Origin: Desulforhopalus singaporensis
GTDB lineage: Bacteria; Desulfobacterota; Desulfobulbia; Desulfobulbales; Desulfocapsaceae
Length of the DNA: 64,000 bases
Assembly (NCBI RefSeq): GCF_900104445.1
Contig: NZ_FNJI01000021.1
Location: forward strand, 27,400-91,399
Reading direction: 5' to 3'
Part shown: one piece after another, positions 53,728-62,520 of the stretch
Layout of the letters: every line of letters begins with the position of its first letter
How positions within the stretch are numbered: the first letter of the stretch is position 1
Notes under the pieces: model-generated
Databases searched by the model: none
What the model was told of the DNA's origin: nothing
Seen by the model: only the letters and a program-made list of their open reading frames with translations
Program-made: the position numbers and the translations under genes

Positions 53728-55128
53728 TTAAATGTGAATCGCTTTGTCAAAAGCGGACAGAACTGATTCGTGCATCACCTCGGATAGGGTCGGGTGGGCA
53801 AAAATATTGTGCATCAGCTCTTCCTCTGTGGTCTCGAGGTTCATGGCAATGCCGTAACCTTGGATCATCTCCGTCACTTCGCTTCCAATCATATGCGCAC
53901 CAAGCAACTCCCCGCGATCCGCGTCAAAAATGGTCTTGATAAGACCTGCTGTTTCACCCAGTGCGACAGCCTTTCCATTTGCTACAAACGGAAAACGACC
54001 GACTTTTATCTTATATCCTCTTTCCTGCGCCTGTTTTTCAGTTAATCCAATTGATGCAACCTGGGGGTGAGAATAGGTACAATATGGAATCCTGCTGGAT
54101 TTAACAGGCTGGACGGATTTGTTGCCTGCGATTTTCTCGACACAGACTACCCCCTCGTGGCTCGCTTTGTGAGCCAAACATGGCGCACCTGCAACATCAC
54201 CAATGGCAAATAGCCCGGGTTCGTCAGTGCGCAACCATTCATCCACCTTGATGAAACCTTTCTCCACCTTGGCCTTGGTATTTTCCAGACCGATATTATC
54301 AGAGTTACCAACCACACCCATGGCGAGCAATACTCGATCAAAACTTTCCTGAGACACTTCTCCATCGCTGGTTTTCAGGCTGACATCCACGGAACTGGAC
54401 TGCTTGACTATCGATTCGAGATATGTTGAAGTGGAGATCTTTATCCCCTGGGTTTCGAGTTCTTGCTGAAGCATGTTGGAGATCTCGACATCTCCTGCCG
54501 GAAGAATTTGCGGCAACGCCTCTACCAGTGTTACCTCGCTGCCAAATTCGCTGTAAAATGAGGCAAATTCAATACCTATTGCACCGGCACCGACTATGAG
54601 CAAGCGTCCGGGAACCTTCGCCGGCACCATCGCTTCCTTGTAGGTCCATACCAATTCCCCGTCTGGTTCCAATCCCTTGATCCGTATCGGCCTCGCTCCG
54701 GTTGCCAAAATGATGTTCGTGGATGAAATGATAATGTTGCCGGACTCTGCAGCTATAGCCAGTTGTCCACCTCCTTGTAAACTTGCGGTCCCCTCCAGCA
54801 CAGTGACACCATTTTTCTGCAGCAAATAACCGACCCCGGCCCCAAGTTGCGAAGCGACCCCTCGAGAGCGTTTTACGATCACATCAATATCAATTTTGAC
54901 ATCGGGTGTTATCATTCCGAATTCATCGGCATGTTTCATTAATCGGTAGATCTCAGCACTACGCAGCAGCGCTTTTGTCGGGATACATCCCCAGTTAAGA
55001 CAAATTCCACCAAGGTGTTCACGCTCTACGAGCGCGGTTTTCATCCCCATTTGTGCACCGCGAATCGCGGCGACATACCCGCCGGGGCCACCGCCGACCA
55101 CAACTAAATCGTAAGATTGATCAGTCAA
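53728..55128 (-). CDS. lpdA: Dihydrolipoamide dehydrogenase (E3)
   Basis: Regenerates the lipoyl group of E2 with NAD+. The 466-residue flavoprotein has the FAD motif 'VVVGGGPGGYVAAI', redox pair Cys43/Cys48 ('GGICLNWGCIPTKALL'), NAD motif 'LLIVGAGAIGIEFASFYSEF' and the C-terminal catalytic 'FAHPTLSEVMHE'. The start is TTG at 55128, chosen because AGGAGG lies six to seven bases upstream. It is cotranscribed with the LipB-LipA gene. Confidence 0.94.
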   Translation of the reverse strand: MTDQSYDLVVVGGGPGGYVAAIRGAQMGMKTALVEREHLGGICLNWGCIPTKALLRSAEIYRLMKHADEFGMITPDVKIDIDVIVKRSRGVASQLGAGVGYLLQKNGVTVLEGTASLQGGGQLAIAAESGNIIISSTNIILATGARPIRIKGLEPDGELVWTYKEAMVPAKVPGRLLIVGAGAIGIEFASFYSEFGSEVTLVEALPQILPAGDVEISNMLQQELETQGIKISTSTYLESIVKQSSSVDVSLKTSDGEVSQESFDRVLLAMGVVGNSDNIGLENTKAKVEKGFIKVDEWLRTDEPGLFAIGDVAGAPCLAHKASHEGVVCVEKIAGNKSVQPVKSSRIPYCTYSHPQVASIGLTEKQAQERGYKIKVGRFPFVANGKAVALGETAGLIKTIFDADRGELLGAHMIGSEVTEMIQGYGIAMNLETTEEELMHNIFAHPTLSEVMHESVLSAFDKAIHI

Positions 55129-55188
55129 AGTTTACCTCCTTTAGTGAATATGATGAATCCCATCAAGAAGAGTTTGATTGTTTCGAGC

Positions 55189-56685
55189 TTATCCGGCTGC
55201 ATATGATGATCTAACCAGTGGTCCGCACATGACTGTTGTAAATCCGATTTTTTCTGCCTTATTTTGATAGGCATCAAACATGGGCGGAGTAATATATTCG
55301 TAGATTGGAAAAGCCCCGGGTCCGGGGCTGAGATATTGCCCCAAGGTGAATGATTGGCAACCGGCAACATGCAAATCTTCCATCAACCGGTTGACCTCAC
55401 CTACCGTTTCCCCAACTCCAACCATAATTCCCGATTTTACAACAATCCCGGATTGGTGATCAGCAACATTCTTCAGCAAAGCGAGAGATCGCTTATAATT
55501 GGCACCGGGGCGCATCTTCGGGTAAAGCCTGGGAACGGTTTCTACGTTATGACCCAGGATATCCGGTTGTGCGGCAATGACAGTGCCAAGGCTCTGCTCG
55601 TCCCCTTTAAAATCGGGAATAAGCACCTCGATAATTATGTCGGGCAAAGCCTCTCTTACCGCCTTGATTGTTCTGGAAAAATGTTCAGCTCCGCCATCGG
55701 GCAAGTCATCACGGGTGACCGAAGTAATCACGACGTGTTTGAGATTGAGTCGTTGTGCGGCGAGTGCAACCTGTTTCGGTTCCCCTGGGTCAAGGGGTCG
55801 GGGGGGGGCATTTGTTACGCCGCAAAAGCTGCAATTACGGGTACAATTGACTCCCATGATCAAAAAAGTGGCTATGCCATGATGAAAACAGTCGCCGGAA
55901 TTGGGGCAATTGGCTTCTCTGCAGATACTGTTGACGTTTAACCCCTCAAGCAGCGCCTGCGTCTCTTCAACGACATTTCCCACGGGAAGTTTGCTATACA
56001 GCCAGGGTGGTTGACGCAAACCCGCAGCGGGCAAGCCAGATATTTGCAAATCGAGTGAGAAAATTTGTGTAAAATGGTTCACCAGCTTTTTTGTCACATG
56101 CTGCGGGGAAATTTTTTCCTCTGTCAAAAAAGCCAGTGAGGTCATGATGTTGCTGTCAAACCCGCACGGATTGATTACCGAAAAATCATCCAGTCGATTG
56201 TTGACATTGATGGACATACCATGCCGGGTAATCCACTGTTTACAGCTGACACCAATGCTTGCTAATTTAAAAGCTCCAACCCAAACCCCCGGTTTTTTTT
56301 CCCGCCGTTGGGCCGTGACTTGATAATCGGCGGCAATTCGAATGCCAAGTTCTTCCAGTTTACGAACGTACAGGTGCAAATCCTTGCCATGCTGGTTGAG
56401 ATCGAGAATGGGGTAGATCACCAGCTGACCTGGAGCGTGATAAGTCAGATCTCCACCGCGATCGGACTGGTGAATTTCTATTCCGCGCGCCCGTAATGTT
56501 TCCTCAGGATAGTTCAGGTTGAGCTTACTTCCATTGTTGCCGACCGTAACCACCGGAGGATGTTCGACCAGCAGCAGCAGATCCGGAATTTTCTTCTGAA
56601 AACGAAGAACCGCAAGGTTTTTCTGCAGATCTGAAACGTAATCATACCGCAGTGTTCCAAGGTCTATAAGCAATGCGTTGTTCAT
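55189..56685 (-). CDS. LipB-LipA fusion: octanoyltransferase plus lipoyl synthase
   Basis: One uninterrupted 498-residue frame. Residues about 1-213 are LipB, with catalytic Lys140 ('GAFKLASIGVSCK') and Cys174 ('VINPCGFDS') and 'RGGDLTYHAPGQLVIYPILD'. Residues about 225-498 are LipA, a radical-SAM enzyme with auxiliary-cluster Cys255, Cys260, Cys266 and the SAM-cluster CxxxCxxC at Cys281, Cys285, Cys288 ('GVNCTRNCSFCGV'). The fusion would attach and sulfurate the octanoyl group on E2 in one polypeptide. It sits directly between E2 and E3 genes. LipA lacks its usual N-terminal tail, replaced by LipB. Confidence 0.93.
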   Translation of the reverse strand: MNNALLIDLGTLRYDYVSDLQKNLAVLRFQKKIPDLLLLVEHPPVVTVGNNGSKLNLNYPEETLRARGIEIHQSDRGGDLTYHAPGQLVIYPILDLNQHGKDLHLYVRKLEELGIRIAADYQVTAQRREKKPGVWVGAFKLASIGVSCKQWITRHGMSINVNNRLDDFSVINPCGFDSNIMTSLAFLTEEKISPQHVTKKLVNHFTQIFSLDLQISGLPAAGLRQPPWLYSKLPVGNVVEETQALLEGLNVNSICREANCPNSGDCFHHGIATFLIMGVNCTRNCSFCGVTNAPPRPLDPGEPKQVALAAQRLNLKHVVITSVTRDDLPDGGAEHFSRTIKAVREALPDIIIEVLIPDFKGDEQSLGTVIAAQPDILGHNVETVPRLYPKMRPGANYKRSLALLKNVADHQSGIVVKSGIMVGVGETVGEVNRLMEDLHVAGCQSFTLGQYLSPGPGAFPIYEYITPPMFDAYQNKAEKIGFTTVMCGPLVRSSYAAG

Positions 56686-56742
56686 ACGATGCCTGTCGAA
56701 TTTACCAGTGTAACGTAAACAAGGATTCCTCTACAGTATCGA

Positions 56743-58080
56743 TCATCCCGCTAACCAGGAGTAGGGGTTCTCCATGTATTCTTTCACGGTTGCCAGAAAT
56801 CTGGCACCACCTGCGCCATCAATAGCTCTATGGTCGAACGTCAGGCTGAAGCTGCAACAGGGCCGCTTCACCATCGCACCTTCAATGTCAACATATTTGT
56901 CAAAGATATTGCCGACACCAAGAATAGCTACTTCCGGAATATTGACAATCGGAGTGAAACGATCAATGCCAAACATACCAAGATTAGTCAGGGTGAATGT
57001 CCCGCAAGTGAGCTCGTCCATGTTCAGTTTGCCTTCACGAGCCCGGCTCGCAATCCCACCCAGATCATCGGTGATCTGGACTAATGACTTCTGTTCCGCA
57101 GAAAAAATCGCGGGAACCAGCAGTCCTTGCTCGGTATCGACGGCGATACCGAGATTGACAGTCGAGTATTCTATCAGTTCATCCCCTGCCAAAGTGGCGT
57201 TTATGCCAGGATGTTTGACCAACGCCCGGGAAACCACCGTTGCCATAATTGCAGTAAAGCTGGTTTTGAACGGTAACGATTTTTTCATCCTGGTGGATTC
57301 GGTCATATCCACTTCGGCTGTCAACGTCACCGGAGCGACCGTTGCCGCACATTCGCTCATATGCCTGGCCATGACTTTCTGCAACGAACTCAGGGGGCGC
57401 CGTCGATAGCTTCTTCCCAGTTCATCAACCGAGTCTGATTCCACATCCTTTTGCCCGGCTTGTTTGGCTTTCAAAACATCTTCTTCAATTATTTTGCCCC
57501 GCGCGCCAGTTCCTGCAACTGCATCTAAATCGATACCTGATTTTTCGGCTTCGCGCTTGGCCAATGGCGTAGCGGCGACCTGATGGTCTTTTTCAAGAGC
57601 CAGATAATTCTGCACGGCCCTCTTGTCGATTGTCCCATCACTCCGGGTTGCGGTAACAAGGGCAAGATCCACCGATTTTTCTTTTGCCAGTTTTTTGGAG
57701 GCAGGGGTGGCCCGAATCTGGTTTTTTCCTGTTCCGGCAACAGCAGGCGAACTGTTATCATTCTCCCGGGGCGTTGCTGGACCAACTCCCTCGCCACTCG
57801 CTGCATCTTGCAAACTTTCAGTTCCGGTGTTTACTTCGAGTGCATCATTTTCACTGAGAATCTCTGCAATTTCCTCAGCGACGGCAACTGTTAAACCTTC
57901 TTCTTTTAGAATGTGGAGGATACCTGTTTCAACACTGACAACCTCGTTACTCAATTTCTCCGTTTCGATGTGAAGCAGTGTCTCACCTTCATAAACCATG
58001 TCGCCATTCTTTTTCACCCATTTGGTGATCTTTCCCTCTTTCATTGTCAGGCCGAGCTTCGGCATTACAATTTTACCCAT
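56743..58080 (-). CDS. 2-oxo-acid/acetoin dehydrogenase E2 with two binding domains
   Basis: A 445-residue acyltransferase. One lipoyl domain (about 1-75) has the lipoylated Lys42 in 'LLHIETEKLSNEV'. Two peripheral subunit-binding domains follow in tandem ('RATPASKKLAKEKSVDLAL' and 'AATPLAKREAEKSGIDLDAV'). The catalytic core ends with 'FDHRAIDGAGGARFLA', the active histidine motif. Duplicate binding domains are less common than one and could bind E1 and E3 separately. AcoC-type identity rests on the neighbouring genes. Confidence 0.9.
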   Translation of the reverse strand: MGKIVMPKLGLTMKEGKITKWVKKNGDMVYEGETLLHIETEKLSNEVVSVETGILHILKEEGLTVAVAEEIAEILSENDALEVNTGTESLQDAASGEGVGPATPRENDNSSPAVAGTGKNQIRATPASKKLAKEKSVDLALVTATRSDGTIDKRAVQNYLALEKDHQVAATPLAKREAEKSGIDLDAVAGTGARGKIIEEDVLKAKQAGQKDVESDSVDELGRSYRRRPLSSLQKVMARHMSECAATVAPVTLTAEVDMTESTRMKKSLPFKTSFTAIMATVVSRALVKHPGINATLAGDELIEYSTVNLGIAVDTEQGLLVPAIFSAEQKSLVQITDDLGGIASRAREGKLNMDELTCGTFTLTNLGMFGIDRFTPIVNIPEVAILGVGNIFDKYVDIEGAMVKRPCCSFSLTFDHRAIDGAGGARFLATVKEYMENPYSWLAG

Positions 58081-58176
58081 AGTTTATTTTCTCCTTACCA
58101 AGAAATCTATCTGCACAGTCAGTATGATTTTTGGCAAATTCTTCACCGGCACCTGCCGATGAATTGTTGGTGACGA

Positions 58177-58791
58177 TTATATCGTTTCACAAATTTTATT
58201 GAATATATTCTCCATCCCTTTACGCACATCAACTCCGCGAAACGCCTCTGAATCTATAACTATTTGTTTGACAATACCATCGACGAGACAAGCCAGCATT
58301 GCGGCTTTCATCATGGTATTACTTTTATCGTTAACCGCCTTAGCAGAGTCTCCATCCATGAGTAATTCCAGGAAAATATCTCTGAATCGTTTAGTGACAT
58401 TCTTCAGGGGCTGACGGAGTCGCTCTGAATAGAGCCCTTGCGCAAGAAGGTCGTAGTAAACGTTTATGTATGCGAAATCATTGTAAAAAAAGTCAAAAAG
58501 AATGTTCAGCCCCACATTAATCTTTTGCTGCGGTTCATCATAATTCGCAATAGCTTCCTTAAAAGTCTCCAGGATGCTATTACCACTATGCTCTATCGAG
58601 GCTGCTATCAACTCTTCTTTATTGTTGAAATAATATGACAAGGTCCCCTTGCTGACGCCCACCTCTTGCGCAATAATATCCAAGGTTGTTTTGCCATAAC
58701 CGTGCTGGGCAAGACTACGCAAACAAGCATCGAGAATTAGTACCTTTTTCTCTTCTGTAGCAAGACCCTTAAGAACCACTGTCTCCGCCAT
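58177..58791 (-). CDS. TetR-family transcriptional regulator
   Basis: A 204-residue protein. The N-terminal HTH reads 'YGKTTLDIIAQEVGVSKGTL' and 'SYYFNNKEELIAASIEHSG', typical of TetR. The C-terminal domain (about 80-204) is a helical ligand-binding fold resembling BetI/PsrA-type members. It is placed between E1beta and E2, with a 317-base gap upstream, so it probably has its own promoter. Likely operators are described at 61662 and 62159. Confidence 0.92.
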   Translation of the reverse strand: MAETVVLKGLATEEKKVLILDACLRSLAQHGYGKTTLDIIAQEVGVSKGTLSYYFNNKEELIAASIEHSGNSILETFKEAIANYDEPQQKINVGLNILFDFFYNDFAYINVYYDLLAQGLYSERLRQPLKNVTKRFRDIFLELLMDGDSAKAVNDKSNTMMKAAMLACLVDGIVKQIVIDSEAFRGVDVRKGMENIFNKICETI

Positions 58792-59108
58792 AACTGTCTC
58801 CTGTAATCATCATACTGTTCGATCTGATACAAAGTAAAATATCCGTTGTGCTGCATTGTGGAATTTTAGCAAAACATAAATATACCATTGGTAACGCTGA
58901 GAACCTACTTGAAAACAAAAATCTTTTGTATAATCAATTTGCTATCCACACGAATGAGAGCCGCATACTGATTTTTTACGAGGTTGTCAAATTTTCACTC
59001 ATAATGACTTTGGAAAGGTTATGCTTGATGCATTTGCCTCTCTCTTGATCTTCTCGGCAGAACCTGTCAAATTACAACCCAGATAGCTTATCTGTAATTA
59101 TAGATTTC
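58792..59108. other. Intergenic region between E1beta and tetR
   Basis: AT-rich. A stem of AATTACA and TGTAATT with inner AGATA/TATCT (about 59071-59100), just after the E1beta stop, could act as a terminator in that direction. The rest should hold the tetR promoter. No gene is visible. Confidence 0.45.
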
Positions 59109-60092
59109 TCATTCTTGGCCTATCGCTTTTTTAACCGCCCTGACAAGATCCTGTTCATCTGGAATCGTAGCCCATTCCATTTCCTGGTTATAGGCGTAAT
59201 TCACATGGGGAGTGCCAACCCTGACGATCGGTCCATCCAGGCAATCGTAGGCCTTTTCAGCAATAAGAGCAGCAAGTTCGGCACCAACACCACAGGTCAT
59301 AACTCCTTCTTCGGCTGTCACCAGACGTCCGGTTTTTTTGACCGACTGAAGAATTGTTTCGGTGTCGAGGGGATACAATGTCCGCGGATCGACAATTTCA
59401 ACGGAGACCCCTTCAGCGCCCAGTTCGTCGGCAACCCGCAAAGCACGAGGAACCATCCCGGAAACAGCGACAATTGTGACATCATCGCCTTCTCTTAATA
59501 CGCTCGCCTGGCCCAGTGGTATTGTGAAATCAATATCATCGGGCACTTCACCACTTTCAAAATAAAGCAGTTTATTCTCAAGAAAAATCACCGGATTATT
59601 GTCGCGTATCGCAGATTTCAACAAGCCCTTGGCGTCTATGGGACTTGATGGCGACACCACCTTGAGTCCCGGGACTCCCATGAACCATGAAGCAAGGCTT
59701 TGGCTGTGTTGGGGGCCTGCACCGAGGCCTGCTCCTCCAGGGCTGCGAACAACCATCGGCACACTAAAGGTGCCCCCTGACATATAACTCATCTTCGCAG
59801 CTTGATTGACTATCGGATCCATACAACAAGTCAGGAAATCCTGGAACATAATCTCAGCTATCGGTCGCATTCCTGTCATCGCGGCCCCAACTGCACAGCC
59901 AATGATAGCGTTCTCGCTGATGGGGGTATCACAGAAACGGTCCGTACCAAATTCATCCACCAGACCGGCAGTAACACCAAATATTCCCGTGGTGACATCC
60001 TCACCGATTAAAACGACATTGGCATCGCGCCGCATCTCTTCGGTTATTGCCTGGCTAATGGCCCCGGCAATCGTATTAAATCCCATACTCAT
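59109..60092 (-). CDS. Acetoin/2-oxo-acid dehydrogenase E1 beta
   Basis: A 327-residue transketolase-like beta chain. 'MSMGFNTIAGAISQAITEEM', 'VVLIGEDVTTGIFGVTAGL', 'FGTDRFCDTPISENAIIGCA' and the C-terminal transketolase domain 'GRLVTAEEGVMTCGVGAEL' match the AcoB/PdhB group. ATG at 60092 gives the usual start. A longer frame upstream overlaps E1alpha and is not supported. It is 16 bases downstream of E1alpha. Confidence 0.92.
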   Translation of the reverse strand: MSMGFNTIAGAISQAITEEMRRDANVVLIGEDVTTGIFGVTAGLVDEFGTDRFCDTPISENAIIGCAVGAAMTGMRPIAEIMFQDFLTCCMDPIVNQAAKMSYMSGGTFSVPMVVRSPGGAGLGAGPQHSQSLASWFMGVPGLKVVSPSSPIDAKGLLKSAIRDNNPVIFLENKLLYFESGEVPDDIDFTIPLGQASVLREGDDVTIVAVSGMVPRALRVADELGAEGVSVEIVDPRTLYPLDTETILQSVKKTGRLVTAEEGVMTCGVGAELAALIAEKAYDCLDGPIVRVGTPHVNYAYNQEMEWATIPDEQDLVRAVKKAIGQE

Positions 60093-60108
60093 AGACGTAT
60101 CTCCTTGC

Positions 60109-61101
60109 TTAATCTGCATAAATATAAGACATAAAATCCTGTGGATTCGGATCCGTCCCTTGGCGCCCGAACTCAACGGCCTCGCCGATTTCGCTCTCTA
60201 CCTCGACGGATAAAGCCTCAAACTCTGCAGCGGTGATCGTCTTGCGTTCGATCAATTGTTTTTTAAAGCGCTCGATCGGACAATGCTGGGTTATAGCTTG
60301 AAGTTCGTCCTGATCACGGTATGGTTGGGGATCTCCGGCATAGTGCCCTTCCCAGCGGTGAGTCAAACATTCCAGTAAAATTGGTCCATTACCTTTACGA
60401 ATCCAGGCAACGGCATCAGCGGTGGCGGAATAGACTGCTTCGATATCATCACCATCAACAGTGACTCCAGGCATGCCGTAACCAACTGCACGAGTCGAAA
60501 CCTTTTCAATCTTCTGGTGGCTGGACTGGGGGGAGAATTCCGCCCAACCATTATTTTCACAGACAAATAATATCGGCAGTTTCCAGACCGAAGCCAGGTT
60601 GGCAGCTTCATGAAACGTTCCCTGGTTGCTCGCTCCATCCCCAAAAAAACATGCGGTTACCCGGTCATTGTTCTGGTATTTGGCAGAAAACCCGGACCCG
60701 GTTGCCAATACCAGTCCCGCCCCGACTATGCCGTTGGCACCCAGGATACCGAGGTCAAAAGCGGCTACGTGCATTGAGCCACCCCGGCCTTTGCAGTAGC
60801 CTTCGGTCTTTCCGAAAAGCTCAGCCATGGCAAGCTTGATATCGCCTCCCTTGCCGATCAAATGTCCATGCCCACGATGTGTACTGGTTATATAATCATC
60901 GTTGGTCAAGTGCGCACAGACACCGGTAGGACATGCTTCCTGGCCGATTGAAAGATGAACAAAACCCTTCACCTCACTATCTGCGAATAACCTGGCGAGG
61001 GTTTCTTCAAAGCGCCGGATAAGGAGCATTCTTTTTAGCAAAGCCAGTGCGGCATCCTTGCCTACCTGCTTTTTTTGTTTGAGTTTAAATTTCGTACCCA
61101 T
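60109..61101 (-). CDS. Acetoin/2-oxo-acid dehydrogenase E1 alpha
   Basis: A 330-residue thiamine-diphosphate enzyme that cleaves acetoin or decarboxylates a 2-oxo acid. The TPP motif is 'FFGDGASNQGTFHEAANLAS' ending 'CENN', and 'STHRGHGHLIGKGGDIKLAM' and 'GYCKGRGGSMHVA' are typical of AcoA and PdhA. The ATG at 61101 is preferred because GGAG lies nine bases upstream; earlier ATGs at 61110, 61116 and 61134 are possible. Which substrate it takes cannot be fixed by eye; the butanediol dehydrogenase neighbour favours acetoin. Confidence 0.9.
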   Translation of the reverse strand: MGTKFKLKQKKQVGKDAALALLKRMLLIRRFEETLARLFADSEVKGFVHLSIGQEACPTGVCAHLTNDDYITSTHRGHGHLIGKGGDIKLAMAELFGKTEGYCKGRGGSMHVAAFDLGILGANGIVGAGLVLATGSGFSAKYQNNDRVTACFFGDGASNQGTFHEAANLASVWKLPILFVCENNGWAEFSPQSSHQKIEKVSTRAVGYGMPGVTVDGDDIEAVYSATADAVAWIRKGNGPILLECLTHRWEGHYAGDPQPYRDQDELQAITQHCPIERFKKQLIERKTITAAEFEALSVEVESEIGEAVEFGRQGTDPNPQDFMSYIYAD

Positions 61102-61130
61102 AATTTTCATCTCCATAGTAGAGGTATTGA

Positions 61131-61553
61131 TCAAACCACCAGATCTCCCATACCGTTATTTTTCAGAAAATTGATGTACAACCCAAATAAAGGCCCAAGG
61201 ACCGGAACCAGTTTCAAAACTTCTCCTAAATTTCCTACTGTACGGATATCCTTTTTTAACGTAGCCATCATGAAATTAACCTTTCCCAGCCAGTATAAGT
61301 GCGCAATATCCGAATCCATTTCCATCTTCACCTTTGGATTTACACTGTCCGGCCACTCCCCGGTGTATACTTTTATCTGCTCCCCGGAGGAAGCATCGAT
61401 AACTATTTTGCCTTCAGGATTCAAGTAATGCAGCTCAAGAACCAATCCTGTATTGAGAATTTTCTGTTTTACTTCCGGCACTTGGTCTGCAGACCCGAAC
61501 ATACCGCTAATCCCTTTGTACAGTTGATCAATATTCGTGATATACTTTCCCAT
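61131..61553 (-). CDS. SCP2-like sterol/lipid-binding domain protein
   Basis: A 140-residue protein. The pattern 'LVLELHYLNPEGKIVIDA', 'KVKMEMDSDIAHLYWLGKVN' and 'LGEVLKLVPVLGPLFGLYI' matches single-domain SCP2 proteins, which bind lipids or acyl-CoA. The start ATG at 61553 has an AAAGGAGG site. It heads the leftward unit, in front of E1alpha. A link between an SCP2 protein and a 2-oxo-acid dehydrogenase is unusual and suggests a hydrophobic substrate. Confidence 0.7.
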   Translation of the reverse strand: MGKYITNIDQLYKGISGMFGSADQVPEVKQKILNTGLVLELHYLNPEGKIVIDASSGEQIKVYTGEWPDSVNPKVKMEMDSDIAHLYWLGKVNFMMATLKKDIRTVGNLGEVLKLVPVLGPLFGLYINFLKNNGMGDLVV

Positions 61554-61661
61554 ACATCCTCCTTTTGCCATAACTTCGGGTTATTAGAGCCAAATCCACA
61601 TGTTATACAAGCTGCGCTTGTAAGCGTTTGGACCAGTGTGCGCCACGATTTGCCGCAATCT

Positions 61662-61677
61662 ATCTGACCGGTCAGTA
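61662..61677. promoter_or_regulatory. Candidate TetR operator, SCP2 side
   Basis: ATCTGAC-CG-GTCAGTA contains the perfect 12-bp palindrome CTGACCGGTCAG (61664-61675). It lies about 110 bases upstream of the SCP2-like start and shares the half-site TCTGAC with the second site. Confidence 0.6.
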
Positions 61678-62158
61678 TTATATAACATCAGCTGATTTTT
61701 TGTGTCAATGTTTTTTAAAAAAAAATCATATTGAGCCTTAAATATTCCTCGTTGCGATAGAGTCTGCGAGCAACTTGAAATCCGGTCGCATGTTCACTTT
61801 TACAGCTGCTGTAATTTTGCATGAAGAGCCGGTAACAAAAAAAACATACAGAAAGTCGCGATGCACCAACCTGGGATTTCGGTATTATGGCAGAAGGATT
61901 CTATTTTTGTCGGTAGCTGAAAAATAGAAAGATTTCGTGTTGTCCTGATAGCCCCCAGCACCCGAGATTCTGGGGCGTATCATTCTTGTGTTCATCCTGC
62001 TGTTTTTTTACTTTCCCATGAGAGATAGAGCTGTTACCAGCCACTGGTATTGCTGGTTAAAAGAAATCCGAGGAGGTGTGGAGCCTTAAGTTATACATAT
62101 ATTTTTTTTTACTTTTGTATAAATTGGACTTGACTTCAGCACAGGTGTAGGCAATTAT

Positions 62159-62176
62159 TATCTGACTGGTCAGATA
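62159..62176. promoter_or_regulatory. Candidate TetR operator, SDR side
   Basis: TATCTGAC-TG-GTCAGATA has perfect 8-bp arms. It is about 345 bases upstream of the SDR gene. Its sequence and spacing match the site at 61662, with longer symmetry. Confidence 0.65.
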
Positions 62177-62520
62177 GAACAAAAATGAGGTTTATGGAGT
62201 CGAAGGATATTCGTTTAAGCAAAAAAATAAATTTTCTGTGGGGTGCAATATATTGAATATACAAAATTTGTAGCTGGCGGCATGCGCGCATTACCATCTT
62301 GTCTTGAGTTTGGCCGTATCCTAGAGCGCAGCAAATAGATCTACGGTCAAGGATTCAGCTGGTGCGGCAATTTTCGCTTTTGTGCCGATCCTGCCATATG
62401 GCAATGGCAGCCACCACCGCAGCAGCGTAAGGGAAGGTGTAGAGGGTGTGATGCAACGCTGGGTTGCTAACTGCAAATAAGAACCAGTGAATTCAAACAT
62501 CAACACGACAGGGGGCAAAT

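Larger units (their letters stand above)
61554..62520. other. Divergent regulatory region, nearly 1 kb
   Basis: Separates the SCP2-E1 unit from the SDR gene. It has no convincing coding frame on either strand. It carries the two candidate operators (61662-61677 and 62159-62176), long T-rich tracts near 61700-61720 and 62100-62110, and the promoters of both units. Confidence 0.6.
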
